Under the pieces are notes generated by a model. The model was not told the DNA's origin. It saw nothing but the letters and a program-made list of their open reading frames with translations, and did no database searches. Below are positions 34,494-43,566 of a stretch of DNA of 64,000 bases, one piece after another. Both the position numbers and the translations under genes were made by a program. This DNA is from Candidatus Aphodovivens avistercoris (GTDB lineage Bacteria > Actinomycetota > Coriobacteriia > Coriobacteriales > Eggerthellaceae), in NCBI GenBank assembly GCA_018710945.1, contig DVIW01000004.1, positions 166,540 to 230,539 of the forward strand, in the 5' to 3' direction. The first letter of the stretch is position 1; every line of letters begins with the position of its first letter.

Positions 34494-35177
34494 CTACTCC
34501 TTCGCGCCGTACTGCTCGTAGTAGGCGTCGAGCGCGGCCTTCACCTCGTCGTCGATGACCACGCGGCCGCACACCTCACGGTTCAGCAGATGCTCGGTCA
34601 CCTCCGCCATGCTGACGATGGACGCCACGGGGAAACCGTACTTCTCCTGCACCTCGCGCTGGGCCGTCTTGACGCCGCCCTTGCCCACCTCCATGCGGTT
34701 GAGCGACACGATGAGGCCCTTGACCTCGACGTTCGCCGCGCCGGTGACAATGGGATAGGTCTCGTCGATGGACTTGCCCGAAGTGGTCACGTCCTCCACC
34801 ATGATCACGCGGTCGCCGTCGTGCAGCTCGGAGCCCAGCAGGTTGCCGGCGTCGGCGCCGTGGTCCTTCACCTCTTTGCGGTTGGAGCAGTAGCGCACCT
34901 CCTTGCCGTACAGCTCGTGCAGGGCGATGGCCGTGACCACCGCCAGCGGGATGCCCTTGTACGCCGGACCGAACACCACGTCGAAGTCGAGGCCGAAGTT
35001 GTCGTGGATGGCGCGCGCGTAGTACTCGCCCAGGCGCTTGAGCTGCTCGCCGGTCACGTAGGCGCCGGCGTTCATGAAGAACGGCGACTTGCGGCCGCTT
35101 TTGAGCGTGAACTCGCCGAACTTGAGCACGTCGCTTTCCACCATGAACTCGATGAATTCCTGCTTGTACTGCTCCAT
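34494..35177 (-). CDS. pyrE: Orotate phosphoribosyltransferase
   Basis: A 227-residue OPRTase converting orotate and PRPP to OMP in pyrimidine synthesis. FTLKSGRKSPFFMNAG is the orotate-site region, VFGPAYKGIPLAVV follows, and VIMVEDVTTSGKSIDET is the PRPP loop. The ATG at 35177 is preceded by GCAGGAGG. No other pyr gene is adjacent, so it is a stand-alone unit with its own terminator. Confidence 0.95.
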   Translation of the reverse strand: MEQYKQEFIEFMVESDVLKFGEFTLKSGRKSPFFMNAGAYVTGEQLKRLGEYYARAIHDNFGLDFDVVFGPAYKGIPLAVVTAIALHELYGKEVRYCSNRKEVKDHGADAGNLLGSELHDGDRVIMVEDVTTSGKSIDETYPIVTGAANVEVKGLIVSLNRMEVGKGGVKTAQREVQEKYGFPVASIVSMAEVTEHLLNREVCGRVVIDDEVKAALDAYYEQYGAKE

Positions 35178-35428
35178 GGGGCCTCCTGCCGCCGTCGGAC
35201 TCGTAAAGGATGCGGCTATTGTACCATCGCGGCCAGGTCAGACGGCGTGCGGACAGCACGCAGGAGCGCGCGAGGCGTGGGGCGGAGCGGAAGCGCGGAC
35301 GAGGGCGCATGGGTACGGGGCGTGAGTGCGGGGCAGAGCAGGGCGCTCGGGCGCAGGGCGAAACGAGACGCGGTGGCACGCGGCCGCAGGTCGGAACGAA
35401 ACGAAGCGGAATGCAACGGCCCCAAGCC

Positions 35429-36394
35429 CTAGCGCGTCCCTTCCGCCTGTTTCGCGCGGCGGGTGCGCAAAGCGGCCTCCACGGCGATGGCGACGATGCC
35501 CACCCAGATGAGCCCCAGGCACACGCCGTGGGCCAACGTGAACTCCTCGCCGAAGAAGGCCACGGCCAGGATCAGCGACATCGTGGGGCTGACGTACTGC
35601 AGAAAGCCGATCATCGTCATGCTGATGCGGTTCGCCGCCGCCGAGTACAGCAGCAGAGGCACGGCGGTAGCCACGCCGCTGCCCACCAGCAGCGCAAGGA
35701 GCAGCCCCTGGTCGTGCACGGCGATGGCGTTGGGAACCGCCGGCGTGAGCTGCCAGATCCACGGGAACGCGGCCGCCGCCGCAAGCATCACGCAACCCAG
35801 CACGCCGGTCAGAAGCGACTCGAACGCCATGCCGGGCAGCGCGGGGTAGCCGCCGCGCTTCTTCACCGCGCCGTACACGCTGAACGAGACGGCCAGCGCC
35901 AGCACGATCCAAATGTCGCCGCCGTTGACCACCAGGAAGAACACCACGCCGATGCCGGCCAGCACGGTGGCGGCCAGCTGCATGGGGGTCAAGCGCTCGC
36001 GGAACACGACCATGCCCAGCGCGATGTTGCACAGCGGGCACAGGTAGTAGCCCACGCTGGTCTCCAGCACGTGCCCGGTGCTGGCCGCCCACACGTAGAC
36101 GCCCCAGTTCACGGTGATGACCAGACCCGATGCCAAGAACGTGCGCACAGCGCGCGGGTCTTTCAGCAGGTAGAGGAACCGCGTGCGCTTCACCGCCACG
36201 CACAGCAGGATGACGAACACCGCCGACCACGCCATGCGCCAGCTGAGCACCTCCAGCGCCGGCACCGCCGACAGCAGGTTCCAGTACAGCGACATGAAGC
36301 CCCACAGCAGGTAGCAGAACAGCCCCTGCAGAAAGCCGGTGCGGTCGGTCTTCGCCGGAATGGCGGAGACGGGAAGCTGTTTTTCGCCGGACAC
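35429..36394 (-). CDS. rarD: RarD/EamA-type permease
   Basis: A 321-residue protein with ten predicted helices from the drug/metabolite superfamily. The conserved N-terminal GLFCYLLWGFMSLYWNLLSA and WRMAWSAVFVILL are typical of RarD (2A78 group). The substrate is unknown in the family. The GTG at 36394 is chosen because GGAAAGGAA lies about 7 nt upstream; an ATG further upstream gives an unrelated extension crossing the copA terminator. Confidence 0.9.
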   Translation of the reverse strand: MSGEKQLPVSAIPAKTDRTGFLQGLFCYLLWGFMSLYWNLLSAVPALEVLSWRMAWSAVFVILLCVAVKRTRFLYLLKDPRAVRTFLASGLVITVNWGVYVWAASTGHVLETSVGYYLCPLCNIALGMVVFRERLTPMQLAATVLAGIGVVFFLVVNGGDIWIVLALAVSFSVYGAVKKRGGYPALPGMAFESLLTGVLGCVMLAAAAAFPWIWQLTPAVPNAIAVHDQGLLLALLVGSGVATAVPLLLYSAAANRISMTMIGFLQYVSPTMSLILAVAFFGEEFTLAHGVCLGLIWVGIVAIAVEAALRTRRAKQAEGTR

Positions 36395-36431
36395 GCGCGT
36401 TCCTTTCCTTTCGCGTCGAGGCGGGCAATGC

Positions 36432-36454
36432 AAAACCGCCGCACAAGGCGGCGG
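36432..36454 (-). terminator. Terminator of the copper operon
   Basis: On the minus strand a 7-bp GC stem (36448-36454 with 36436-36442) is followed by TTTT, roughly 135 nt after the copA stop and upstream of rarD. Confidence 0.65.
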
Positions 36455-36587
36455 CGTGATGGCTGGAAGCATTATAGTTTAAGTTAGGGAAAGGTACGGC
36501 CCGCAACGCGAACGCCACACGAAGGCGGCAGGAAGGGAACGCGCGGGCGAGGTAATCCGAAACGCATGGCGGAAAACGCGAATCCCC

Positions 36588-36797
36588 CTACGCCACGACT
36601 TCCGCTTCGTAGTCCTGCTCGACGACGGCGGCCACCAGCGTCTCGTCGGGCACGTCGGCCGAAAGCTTCACCACAGCCGTCTTGGCATCCAGGTCCACGA
36701 CGGCTTCCTCCACGCCGTCTACCTTCTCCAGCGCCTTCTTCACGCGGGCGACGCAGTGCTGGCACATCATTCCCTCAACATGCAGGGTCTTTTCCAT
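36588..36797 (-). CDS. Possible CopZ copper chaperone from an internal start within copA
   Basis: Within the copA frame, an ATG at 36797 begins MEKTLHVEGMMCQHCVARVK, a complete 69-residue HMA domain of CopZ length. AAGGAGA sits 6 nt upstream. The domain could be made separately as a Cu+ chaperone, as well as being the C-terminus of CopA. Whether internal initiation occurs is inference; an alternative is that two genes fused recently and the old ribosome site persists. Confidence 0.55.
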   Translation of the reverse strand: MEKTLHVEGMMCQHCVARVKKALEKVDGVEEAVVDLDAKTAVVKLSADVPDETLVAAVVEQDYEAEVVA

Positions 36798-39281
36798 GAC
36801 GATCTCCTTTTTCTCGTTCGGTTCGCTTTGCTCTGCGCCGGACGGGCCGGCGAAGGCTCCTTTGGAAAGCGCAGCGGGCTCGGCAGCGCCGCCCGCAGCG
36901 GCAGCGTCGCCCAGAACGGGCGCATCGTCCGCCGCAACCGGCATCGACGGCAGGGGCGCGGGCTTCCACGCACGCAGGCGCAGCGCGTTGGACACCACGC
37001 ACACCGAGCTTGCCGACATGGCCGCCGCGGCGATCATCGGGTTCAGCGCGATGCCCATCCCCGTCAGCGCGCCCGCCGCCACGGGGATGCAGACGGCGTT
37101 GTAGAACAGCGCCCAGAACAGGTTCTGCTTGATGTTGCGCATCGTCGCGCGCGACAGGCCGATGGCCGCCGGCACGTCGGCTAGGTCGCTGCGCATCAGC
37201 ACCACGTCGGCGCTGTCGATGGCGATGTCGGTGCCCGCGCCGATGGCGATGCCCACGTCGGCGCGTGCCAGCGCGGGGGCGTCATTGATGCCGTCGCCCA
37301 CCATGGCCACGCGGCCGCGCTGCGCCAGCTCGCGCACGACGCGCTCCTTCCCGTCGGGGGTCACGCCGGCCACCACGCGGCCGGCGCCCACCTGCCGCTG
37401 GATGGCGGCGGCGGTGCGCGGGTTGTCACCGGTCAGCATGACGGTTTCGATGCCCATGCTTTCCAGCTGGGCGATGGCCGCAGCGCTGGTGGGCTTCACC
37501 ACGTCGGCCACGGCGAGCGCGCCTTCCAGCTTGCCGTCGCGCGCGAAGAACAGCACGGTCTTGCCGTCGTCGGCCAGCGCTTCGGCGCGGCGGGCAAGCG
37601 GCGCCACGTCCACGCCACAGCGCTCCATCATGCCGGCGTTGCCGGCGGCGCAGGCGACGCCGGCCACTTCGGCGCGGATGCCGCCGCCCGGCACCTGCTC
37701 GAACGCGAGCACTTCCAGCGCCCCGGCGTCAGCGCCGCGCTGCTGCGCGCACGCCACGACGGCTTGCGCCAGCGGATGCTCGCTCTTGCGCTCCAGCGCG
37801 CCGGCCAGCTTCAGCAAGCCGTCCTCGTCCGTCCCCGGCGCGGGCACCACGTCGGTCACCTGGGGGCACCCCTGCGTGATGGTGCCCGTCTTGTCCAGCA
37901 CCACCGTCTTCACCGTCCCGGCGCTCTCCAGCGCCTCGGCCGACTTCACCAAGATGCCGCGCGTGGCGCCGCGGCCCGTGCCCACCATAATGGCCGTGGG
38001 CGTAGCCAGACCCAGCGCGCACGGGCAGCTGATGACCAGCACGCTGACCGCGTGGTTCACCGCCGCCGGCACGCCGCCGCCCACCGCCAGCCACACGACG
38101 AACGTCACGGCCGCGATGCCGATGACCACCGGCACAAACACGCCGGAGATCCGATCGGCCAGCTTCTCGATGGGGGCCTTCGTGCCGGTGGCCTCGTCCA
38201 CCAGGCGGATGATGCCCGCCAGCACCGTGTCGGCCCCCACGCGCTCGGCGCGCATCGTGAACCAGCCGGTGCGGTTGATGGTGGCACCCGTCACCGCGTC
38301 GCCCGGCGCCTTCTCCACCGGCACGCTCTCGCCTGTCACTACCGATTCGTCCACCGTGCCCGCGCCCTCCAGCACCGTGCCGTCCACCGGCACGCTTTCG
38401 CCGGCCTTCACCACCAGCACGTCGCCGGGACGCACCTGCTCGGCGGGCACCTGCTCTTCCGCGCCGTCGGCGCTCAGGCGCACGGCGGTTTTGGGAGAGA
38501 GGTCCATCAGCTTCGACAGCGCATCGGTGGTCTTGCCCTTCGCGCGCGCCTCGAAGTACTTGCCCAGCGTGATGAGGGTGAGGATCATCGCCGCGCTCTC
38601 GAAGTACAGATCCATCGCCGCCGCATGGGCCGCAGCCGCATCGCCCGTGCCCAGCGCCGCGCCGATGCGGTAGATGGCCGCGATGCCGTAGACGGTAGAG
38701 GCGGTGGAGCCCAGCGCAATGAGCGAGTCCATGTTCGGCCCGCCGTGCGCCAGCGCAGCAAACCCCACCCGGAAGAACTTGAAGTTGACGAAAACGACGG
38801 GCAGAAGCAGCAGGAACTGGGTGAACGCGAACACCAGCACGTTGGCGTCACCCAAAAACACGGCAGGCAGCGGCCAGCCGAACATGTGCCCCATCGACAG
38901 GTAGAACAGCGGGATGGTGAACGCGAAGGAGACGATCAGGCGCATCCGCACCTGGCGCGCTTCCTTCTCTGCAGCGGCCTGGGACGCGTTGCCGCCTGTC
39001 GCGCGAGCGGCGGAGCCGGGAGAACCGGCGGCTTCAGCAGTCGCGGAAACCGTGGCGCCCGACGCGGCGACGCGGGGGGCGGCGCCGTAGCCCGCCTTCT
39101 CCACGGCGGCGCACACGGCGTCCGCAACGGCGGGGTCGCCGTCGTATTCCACTTCCATCGCGTTCTTCAGCAGGTTCACCGCAACCTGCTGCACGCCTTC
39201 CACTTTGCGCGTCGCCTTCTCAACCCGTGCCGAGCAGGCCGCGCACGTCATGCCCGTCACGTCGAACGTTTGCCTCATCAT
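36588..39281 (-). CDS. copA: Copper-exporting P1B-type ATPase with C-terminal CopZ-like domain
   Basis: An 897-residue P1B ATPase. The N-terminal heavy-metal domain has GMTCAAC (C13, C16). The membrane core includes VISCPCALGLATP (CPC ion site); the phosphorylation loop is DKTGT and the hinge VGDGINDAPALARA. Unusually, after the last helices and a 60-residue Ala/Pro-rich linker, a second metal domain follows (residues 829-897, GMMCQHC). A perfect ribosome site, AAGGAGA, lies before the in-frame ATG of that domain. It exports Cu+ from the cytoplasm. The start at 39281 has AAGGAA. It lies 219 bp downstream of csoR in the same operon. Confidence 0.95.
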   Translation of the reverse strand: MMRQTFDVTGMTCAACSARVEKATRKVEGVQQVAVNLLKNAMEVEYDGDPAVADAVCAAVEKAGYGAAPRVAASGATVSATAEAAGSPGSAARATGGNASQAAAEKEARQVRMRLIVSFAFTIPLFYLSMGHMFGWPLPAVFLGDANVLVFAFTQFLLLLPVVFVNFKFFRVGFAALAHGGPNMDSLIALGSTASTVYGIAAIYRIGAALGTGDAAAAHAAAMDLYFESAAMILTLITLGKYFEARAKGKTTDALSKLMDLSPKTAVRLSADGAEEQVPAEQVRPGDVLVVKAGESVPVDGTVLEGAGTVDESVVTGESVPVEKAPGDAVTGATINRTGWFTMRAERVGADTVLAGIIRLVDEATGTKAPIEKLADRISGVFVPVVIGIAAVTFVVWLAVGGGVPAAVNHAVSVLVISCPCALGLATPTAIMVGTGRGATRGILVKSAEALESAGTVKTVVLDKTGTITQGCPQVTDVVPAPGTDEDGLLKLAGALERKSEHPLAQAVVACAQQRGADAGALEVLAFEQVPGGGIRAEVAGVACAAGNAGMMERCGVDVAPLARRAEALADDGKTVLFFARDGKLEGALAVADVVKPTSAAAIAQLESMGIETVMLTGDNPRTAAAIQRQVGAGRVVAGVTPDGKERVVRELAQRGRVAMVGDGINDAPALARADVGIAIGAGTDIAIDSADVVLMRSDLADVPAAIGLSRATMRNIKQNLFWALFYNAVCIPVAAGALTGMGIALNPMIAAAAMSASSVCVVSNALRLRAWKPAPLPSMPVAADDAPVLGDAAAAGGAAEPAALSKGAFAGPSGAEQSEPNEKKEIVMEKTLHVEGMMCQHCVARVKKALEKVDGVEEAVVDLDAKTAVVKLSADVPDETLVAAVVEQDYEAEVVA

Positions 39282-39500
39282 GGTTTCCTTACCGAATGCT
39301 CCTCATGCGCAGGATGGGGCGGCAGGCCGCAGGGCGATGGGACGGCGCCTTGCACGCATGGTACGCCGTGACGCGCCGCAGCAGCGCGCCCGCCCGCGGT
39401 CACCCGACGCGCGCTGCTTTTAGCCCGAGCCGCCGCGGCAGCGCGCCGACCTTCCCGCCCGTCCGAGCCTTCCTTGGCCGCGTCATCGCGTCGCGTTCCG

Positions 39501-39833
39501 CTAGCGGGCGAAGCGCTTGATAAGCTGCATGGCCTCGTCGATGACTTCCGTGTTGCCGCGCTGCACCTGCTCCACCACGCAGGTTTCCAGATGGTCCTGC
39601 AGCAGCAGAGCCGACACGTTGTGGATGGCGCTTTCGGCGGCGGCCAGCTGCGTGAGCACGTCGCCGCAGTAGCGGTTGTCGTCCAGCATGTCCTTCACGC
39701 CGTTCAGCTGCCCGATGGCGCGGTTCAGGCGCTTCTGCAGATCCGCCTGGAACTGAGCCGCGCGGGGCGTCTCTTTGTGATGGCACGTGCAGGCGGCGCC
39801 CGCGCACGCGCCTTCCGAGGAAGCTTTCTCCAT
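39501..39833 (-). CDS. csoR: Copper-sensing repressor CsoR
   Basis: A 110-residue DUF156 (CsoR/FrmR) regulator. The Cu+ ligand triad appears as C56 (YCGDVL), H81 and C85 (DHLETC). The N-terminal tail holds additional C10, C15, C17, H18 and H19. It represses the operon when apo and releases DNA on binding Cu+. The ATG at 39833 has GGGAAAGGG upstream. The two 17-bp palindromes upstream are its likely operators. The tail may add a metal site; its role is unknown. Confidence 0.93.
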   Translation of the reverse strand: MEKASSEGACAGAACTCHHKETPRAAQFQADLQKRLNRAIGQLNGVKDMLDDNRYCGDVLTQLAAAESAIHNVSALLLQDHLETCVVEQVQRGNTEVIDEAMQLIKRFAR

Positions 39834-39850
39834 CGTTCACCCTTTCCCAA

Positions 39851-39867
39851 ATACCCCAAGGGGGTAT
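39851..39867. promoter_or_regulatory. CsoR-type operator 2 (leader)
   Basis: ATACCCC-AAG-GGGGTAT is a perfect 7+3+7 palindrome in the untranslated leader, 18 nt upstream of the csoR start. Confidence 0.75.
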
Positions 39868-39884
39868 GTCGTCTTTCATGGGGG

Positions 39885-39912
39885 ATTATATACCCCATAG
39901 GGGTATTGTCAA
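39885..39912 (-). promoter_or_regulatory. csoR-copA promoter with operator 1 in the spacer
   Basis: On the minus strand TTGACA (39912-39907), a 16-nt spacer and TATAAT (39890-39885) match both consensus hexamers exactly. The palindrome ATACCCC-ATA-GGGGTAT (39890-39906) fills the spacer, so bound CsoR would block polymerase directly. Confidence 0.9.
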
Positions 39913-40059
39913 GAAGGCTGCAAAAAGGCAGCCCCCATCTTCCTCATAACCTAGTTTTAATAGGGCAATTGTGGGAAATACCGCAATTTGGCTTTAATTC
40001 TTTTATGTTGGGCTACTATCGTGCACCCGTTTTCCCTGTCTAGCCCGTACTATGCCAGC

Positions 40060-40323
40060 ATGAGCGAACGTATAGAAATAGAATTCGGGGGGCGCGTTCG
40101 AGAGCTGCGCGAGAAAGCCGGGCTCTCGTCACGTGAGTTCGCCTTGATGGTGGGCCGCAGCAAGGCCTACATCATCCAGCTGGAGAACGGGCACCGCAAC
40201 GTCTCGCTGGATACCATCGAACGCATCGCCGCCGGGCTGGGCATCAGCATCTCCGACCTCTTCGACGACATCGACACCCACGTCGAAGTAGGCGTCGGCA
40301 GCACGCGCACCACGCAGCGCTGA
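40060..40323 (+). CDS. XRE-family helix-turn-helix regulator
   Basis: An 87-residue Cro/C1-type DNA-binding protein. The HTH is at about residues 10-62 (RVRELREKAGLSSREFALMV, GRSKAYIIQLENGHRNVSLD). The start at 40060 has no Shine-Dalgarno; a TACTAT box at 40048-40053 lies only 6 nt upstream, which would allow a leaderless transcript, though no matching -35 is obvious. It is divergent from the copper operon. Targets are unknown. Confidence 0.8.
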   Translation: MSERIEIEFGGRVRELREKAGLSSREFALMVGRSKAYIIQLENGHRNVSLDTIERIAAGLGISISDLFDDIDTHVEVGVGSTRTTQR

Positions 40324-40851
40324 GCCCGCAGGCGTTTTCCGAAAAGCCTTCCGCGTCCGGCGCTTCGCAGCCGGGCCGTTCTGCGTCGTCGCGCACTGCC
40401 CCTCGCTTTGGGCCCGCATCCCGCACCGCGCTGTATGCTGCGTCTCGCACATCGCGTTGCGCCACGCTGAGCGTCGCCTTCGCCCAGCGCCACGCTACGC
40501 GCTGCCGTCGCGCCGCACTACACCGTACTGCACCCCGCCCTCGCGCCGCGTCTCACGCCCCGCTCGACACGCCCCGCCGCCCCGCACTACCCCTCTTTCG
40601 CGCAGAAAAGCCGACCCCCTCTCGCATAACCCTTCCTTCGGAAACACGGCGGAAACCCTGCGGTGGCACACTGTCGCCCATAAAACAGCCAGTCGCCGCA
40701 CCTGCATCGCACGCTTTACCACGATGTAGTACAATGCCGCATCACCTTAAACGGAGCTTCGCCACACACGCCGGGGGAACGCGCCTGCAAGGCGCGGAAG
40801 GCGGCCGGGGCGAAGGAGGCACGGCATCGCCGCGCGGAGGGGAGTGATTCC
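40324..40851. other. Intergenic region (528 bp), no gene seen
   Basis: Between the XRE gene and the formamidase. Composition is unusually C-rich on the plus strand (many CGCC/CCGC runs at 40440-40620) and every frame gives Arg/Pro-rich translations without similarity. A TACAAT hexamer at 40730-40735 could be a -10 for the formamidase, but no -35 fits. Confidence 0.4.
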
Positions 40852-41799
40852 ATGCAAATCATCGAAAAGCAAGTGTACGCGTTCTCGAAGGACAACCCGC
40901 CGTGCGCCACGGCTGCGCCGGGCGAGACGCTGCTGTTCAAGACGCTCGACTGCTTCTCCAACCGCATCCCCACCGAGGATGTGACCATGGCCGACCTCGA
41001 CTACACCTACGGCTTCGCCAACCCCGCAGCCGGACCGGTGTTCATCGAGGACGCCGAGCCGGGCGACGTGCTGGTGGTGGACATCTACGACGTGCAGGTG
41101 GCCGACGAGGGCACCATCGCCACCGACGACCACTGCGGCCCCCTGTTCGACACCACGGGCTACCAGACCAAAAAGGTGCCCCTGAAAGACGGGTTCGCTC
41201 TGTTCAATGAGGTGAAAATTCCCGTACGGCCGATGATCGGCGTCATCGGGTGCGCGCCTGACGGCGAGGACGTGATCGACGGGTTCGTGGGCAGCCACGG
41301 CGGCAACATGGACAACAAGCTCATCGGAGCGGGCACGCGGCTGTACCTGCCCGTGCGCGTGCCAGGCGCCCTGCTGCAGATGGGCGACGTGCACGCGGCC
41401 ATGGGCGACGGCGAGCTGTGCGGCACCGGCATCGAGATCCCGGCCGAGATCACCGTGAAGGTGGGCCTGGTGAAAGGCTTCGAACTGAACTGGCCGGTGC
41501 TGGAGACCGCCGACAAGTGGTACGTGAACGCGAACGCGCAGGAGTACAACGAGGCGCTGGTGGCCGCCAGCAAGGAGATGCAGCGACTGCTGTGCGCTGT
41601 GTCCGGCTGGGACGGCGTGGAGGCGTACATGTACCTGTCCGTGGCCGGCGACGTGGAGATCAACCAGGGCTGCAAGCCCTGCGAGGTGCAGCTGAGCCTG
41701 CGCTTGGGCATCCCGAAGCTGGCGGAGTTCCCGCCGCTCGTGCCCGGCCTCGCCACGCCCGTCGCGTCAGCGCGCTGCAACGAGGGCGCGCAGGCGTAG
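40852..41799 (+). CDS. Acetamidase/formamidase family protein
   Basis: A 315-residue FmdA_AmdA family protein, which hydrolyses short amides to ammonia and carboxylate. Family blocks visible are VFIEDAEPGDVLVVDIYDVQ, FVGSHGGNMDNKLIGAGTRL and LPVRVPGALLQMGDVHAAMGD. Length matches the roughly 300-residue family. GGAGTGATTCC precedes the ATG. The APC permease downstream has its own promoter; a link (amine or amide uptake then hydrolysis) is possible but unproven. Confidence 0.88.
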   Translation: MQIIEKQVYAFSKDNPPCATAAPGETLLFKTLDCFSNRIPTEDVTMADLDYTYGFANPAAGPVFIEDAEPGDVLVVDIYDVQVADEGTIATDDHCGPLFDTTGYQTKKVPLKDGFALFNEVKIPVRPMIGVIGCAPDGEDVIDGFVGSHGGNMDNKLIGAGTRLYLPVRVPGALLQMGDVHAAMGDGELCGTGIEIPAEITVKVGLVKGFELNWPVLETADKWYVNANAQEYNEALVAASKEMQRLLCAVSGWDGVEAYMYLSVAGDVEINQGCKPCEVQLSLRLGIPKLAEFPPLVPGLATPVASARCNEGAQA

Positions 41800-41977
41800 G
41801 ACTCGCGCGCCGGAGGGGCGGCCCCCGACGGCCCTGACGACCGCGATCCCGCAGCAGCGCAGCGCGGCAACGCAGCTGCAAAGCGGCGGACGGCGAGGCG
41901 GCCGGGCGGGTGCCCCTTCCGACATTCCGGTTCTTCCGGTTTCGCCGCATGCTGGTCCCGGCGATGGCCGGCACGCG

Positions 41978-42006
41978 TTGAAATAGATCGCACTACCTTA
42001 TATATG
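41978..42006 (+). promoter_or_regulatory. Promoter of the APC permease
   Basis: TTGAAA (41978-41983), a 17-nt spacer and TATATG (42001-42006) lie 22 nt before the start codon, allowing a short leader carrying GGGAGGAAG. Confidence 0.7.
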
Positions 42007-42028
42007 TAAGCAAGCAAGGGAGGAAGCA

Positions 42029-43429
42029 ATGGCAGAGACTAAGGCGGCTCAAGCCGTCGACACCGGTCAGAAGGAGCTCGAGAGCTTCGGCTACAAGCAG
42101 GAGCTGCGCCGCGGCATGGGGCTGTGGGACGTCGTGCTGTACGGCGTGCTGTTCATGGTGGTCATCGCGCCGCAGTCCATCTTCGGCGGCATCCAGCTGA
42201 ACAGCCACGGCATGACGCCGCTGGTCTACATCATCGGCTTCGTGGCCATCCTGTTCACGGCTATGAGCTATATGCGCATGTCCAAGCGGTTCCCCATCGC
42301 CGGTTCCGTGTACTCGTACGTGCAGCGCGGCATCAACCCGCACGTGGGCTTCATCGCCGGCTGGCTGATCCTGCTGGACTATATCCTAGTCCCCGGTCTG
42401 TTGATCGTCATGGTTATGAACTGGGGCACCGCGCTCATTCCCAACAGCCCGGCTTGGCTGTGGGGCATCGTGTTCATCGCGTTCAACACGTTCGTGAACA
42501 TCCGCGGCATCCATCTGAACCGCGGCATGGACTGGGTCATCTTCGTCATCGAGGTCGTCGCGCTGATCGCCTTCATCGCGTTGGGCTGCAGCTTTTTGGC
42601 CAACGGCGGCGCGGACGGCTTCACCATCGCCCCGCTGTACCAGGAAGGCGAGGTCACGCCGCAGTTCATTGCCTCCGGCATCTCGCTGGCCGCTCTGTCG
42701 TTCCTAGGCTTCGACGGCATGTCCACGCTGGCCGAGGAGACGCGCGAGCCTGAGAAGAACATCGGCAAGGGCATCATCATCGCGCTGTGCTTCATCATCG
42801 TGGTGTTCGTGGCGCAGACCTACATCGCCGCTGCCGTGCAGCCCGATTGGGCCAACACCGACCCCGACATGGGCTTCTTCGACTCCGTCATGATCGTCGG
42901 CGGGCAGGGCCTCTACATCTTCATGCTGGTCGTCAACATCATCGCCATCGGCATCGCCAACATCATGAACGCGCAGCTGGCTTCCTCGCGCCTGCTGTAC
43001 TCGATGGGCCGCGACGGCGTGATCCCGCGCATCTTCGGCAAGGTGCACCCGAAGTACCAGACCCCATGGGTGGCCTCGCTGTTCCTGGGCATCGTGACGC
43101 TGTGCCTGGCGCTGCCGCTGATGGACCGCATGAACGACCTGGCCGAGTTCGTGAACTTCGGCGCGCTGTCGTCGTTCGTGATGCTAAACTTCGCCACCTT
43201 CCTGTTCTTCTTCGTGCGCGAGGGCAAGCGCAAGACGTTCGGCGACTGGGTGAAGTACCTCATCTGCCCGTGGATCGGCATCATCATCTTGGTGTACGTG
43301 TTCACCGGATTCCAAACGTCCACCTATATCGTCGGCGTGTGCTGGCTGGTCATCGGCCTGATCATCGGCGCTGTGAAGTCGAAGGGCTACAAAGAAGTGC
43401 CCGAGGCGTTCAAGCACCTGGAGGTGTAG
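42029..43429 (+). CDS. APC-family amino acid permease
   Basis: A 466-residue, 12-helix amino acid/polyamine/organocation transporter. Helix 1 starts at GLWDVVLYGVLFMVVIAPQS and helix 6 carries SFLGFDGMSTLAEET, a substrate-contact motif of the superfamily. The ATG at 42029 has GGGAGGAAG 3 nt upstream. It is likely a cytoplasmic-membrane amino acid or amine uptake carrier, substrate not visible. It ends with a terminator at 43481-43507. Confidence 0.88.
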   Translation: MAETKAAQAVDTGQKELESFGYKQELRRGMGLWDVVLYGVLFMVVIAPQSIFGGIQLNSHGMTPLVYIIGFVAILFTAMSYMRMSKRFPIAGSVYSYVQRGINPHVGFIAGWLILLDYILVPGLLIVMVMNWGTALIPNSPAWLWGIVFIAFNTFVNIRGIHLNRGMDWVIFVIEVVALIAFIALGCSFLANGGADGFTIAPLYQEGEVTPQFIASGISLAALSFLGFDGMSTLAEETREPEKNIGKGIIIALCFIIVVFVAQTYIAAAVQPDWANTDPDMGFFDSVMIVGGQGLYIFMLVVNIIAIGIANIMNAQLASSRLLYSMGRDGVIPRIFGKVHPKYQTPWVASLFLGIVTLCLALPLMDRMNDLAEFVNFGALSSFVMLNFATFLFFFVREGKRKTFGDWVKYLICPWIGIIILVYVFTGFQTSTYIVGVCWLVIGLIIGAVKSKGYKEVPEAFKHLEV

Positions 43430-43480
43430 CGCGCACGTAGCGGCGCCCGACGCTCCGCGCAAACAGAGCTGACGGCAGGA

Positions 43481-43507
43481 CCCGGGTCGCGTGACCCGGG
43501 CCCTTTT
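43481..43507 (+). terminator. Terminator of the APC permease
   Basis: CCCGGGTC-GCGT-GACCCGGG (43481-43500), an 8-bp stem with 4-nt loop, followed by CCCTTTT. Confidence 0.8.
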
Positions 43508-43566
43508 GGTTTCAGAAGTCTGATGACACACGCGACAAGACGAAAGTCTTTTTGCGGCTCCCCTTG

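Noticed and set aside
40324..40851. Arg/Pro-rich frames between the XRE gene and the formamidase
   Set aside because: No ribosome sites and no similarity; composition follows the local C-rich strand bias.
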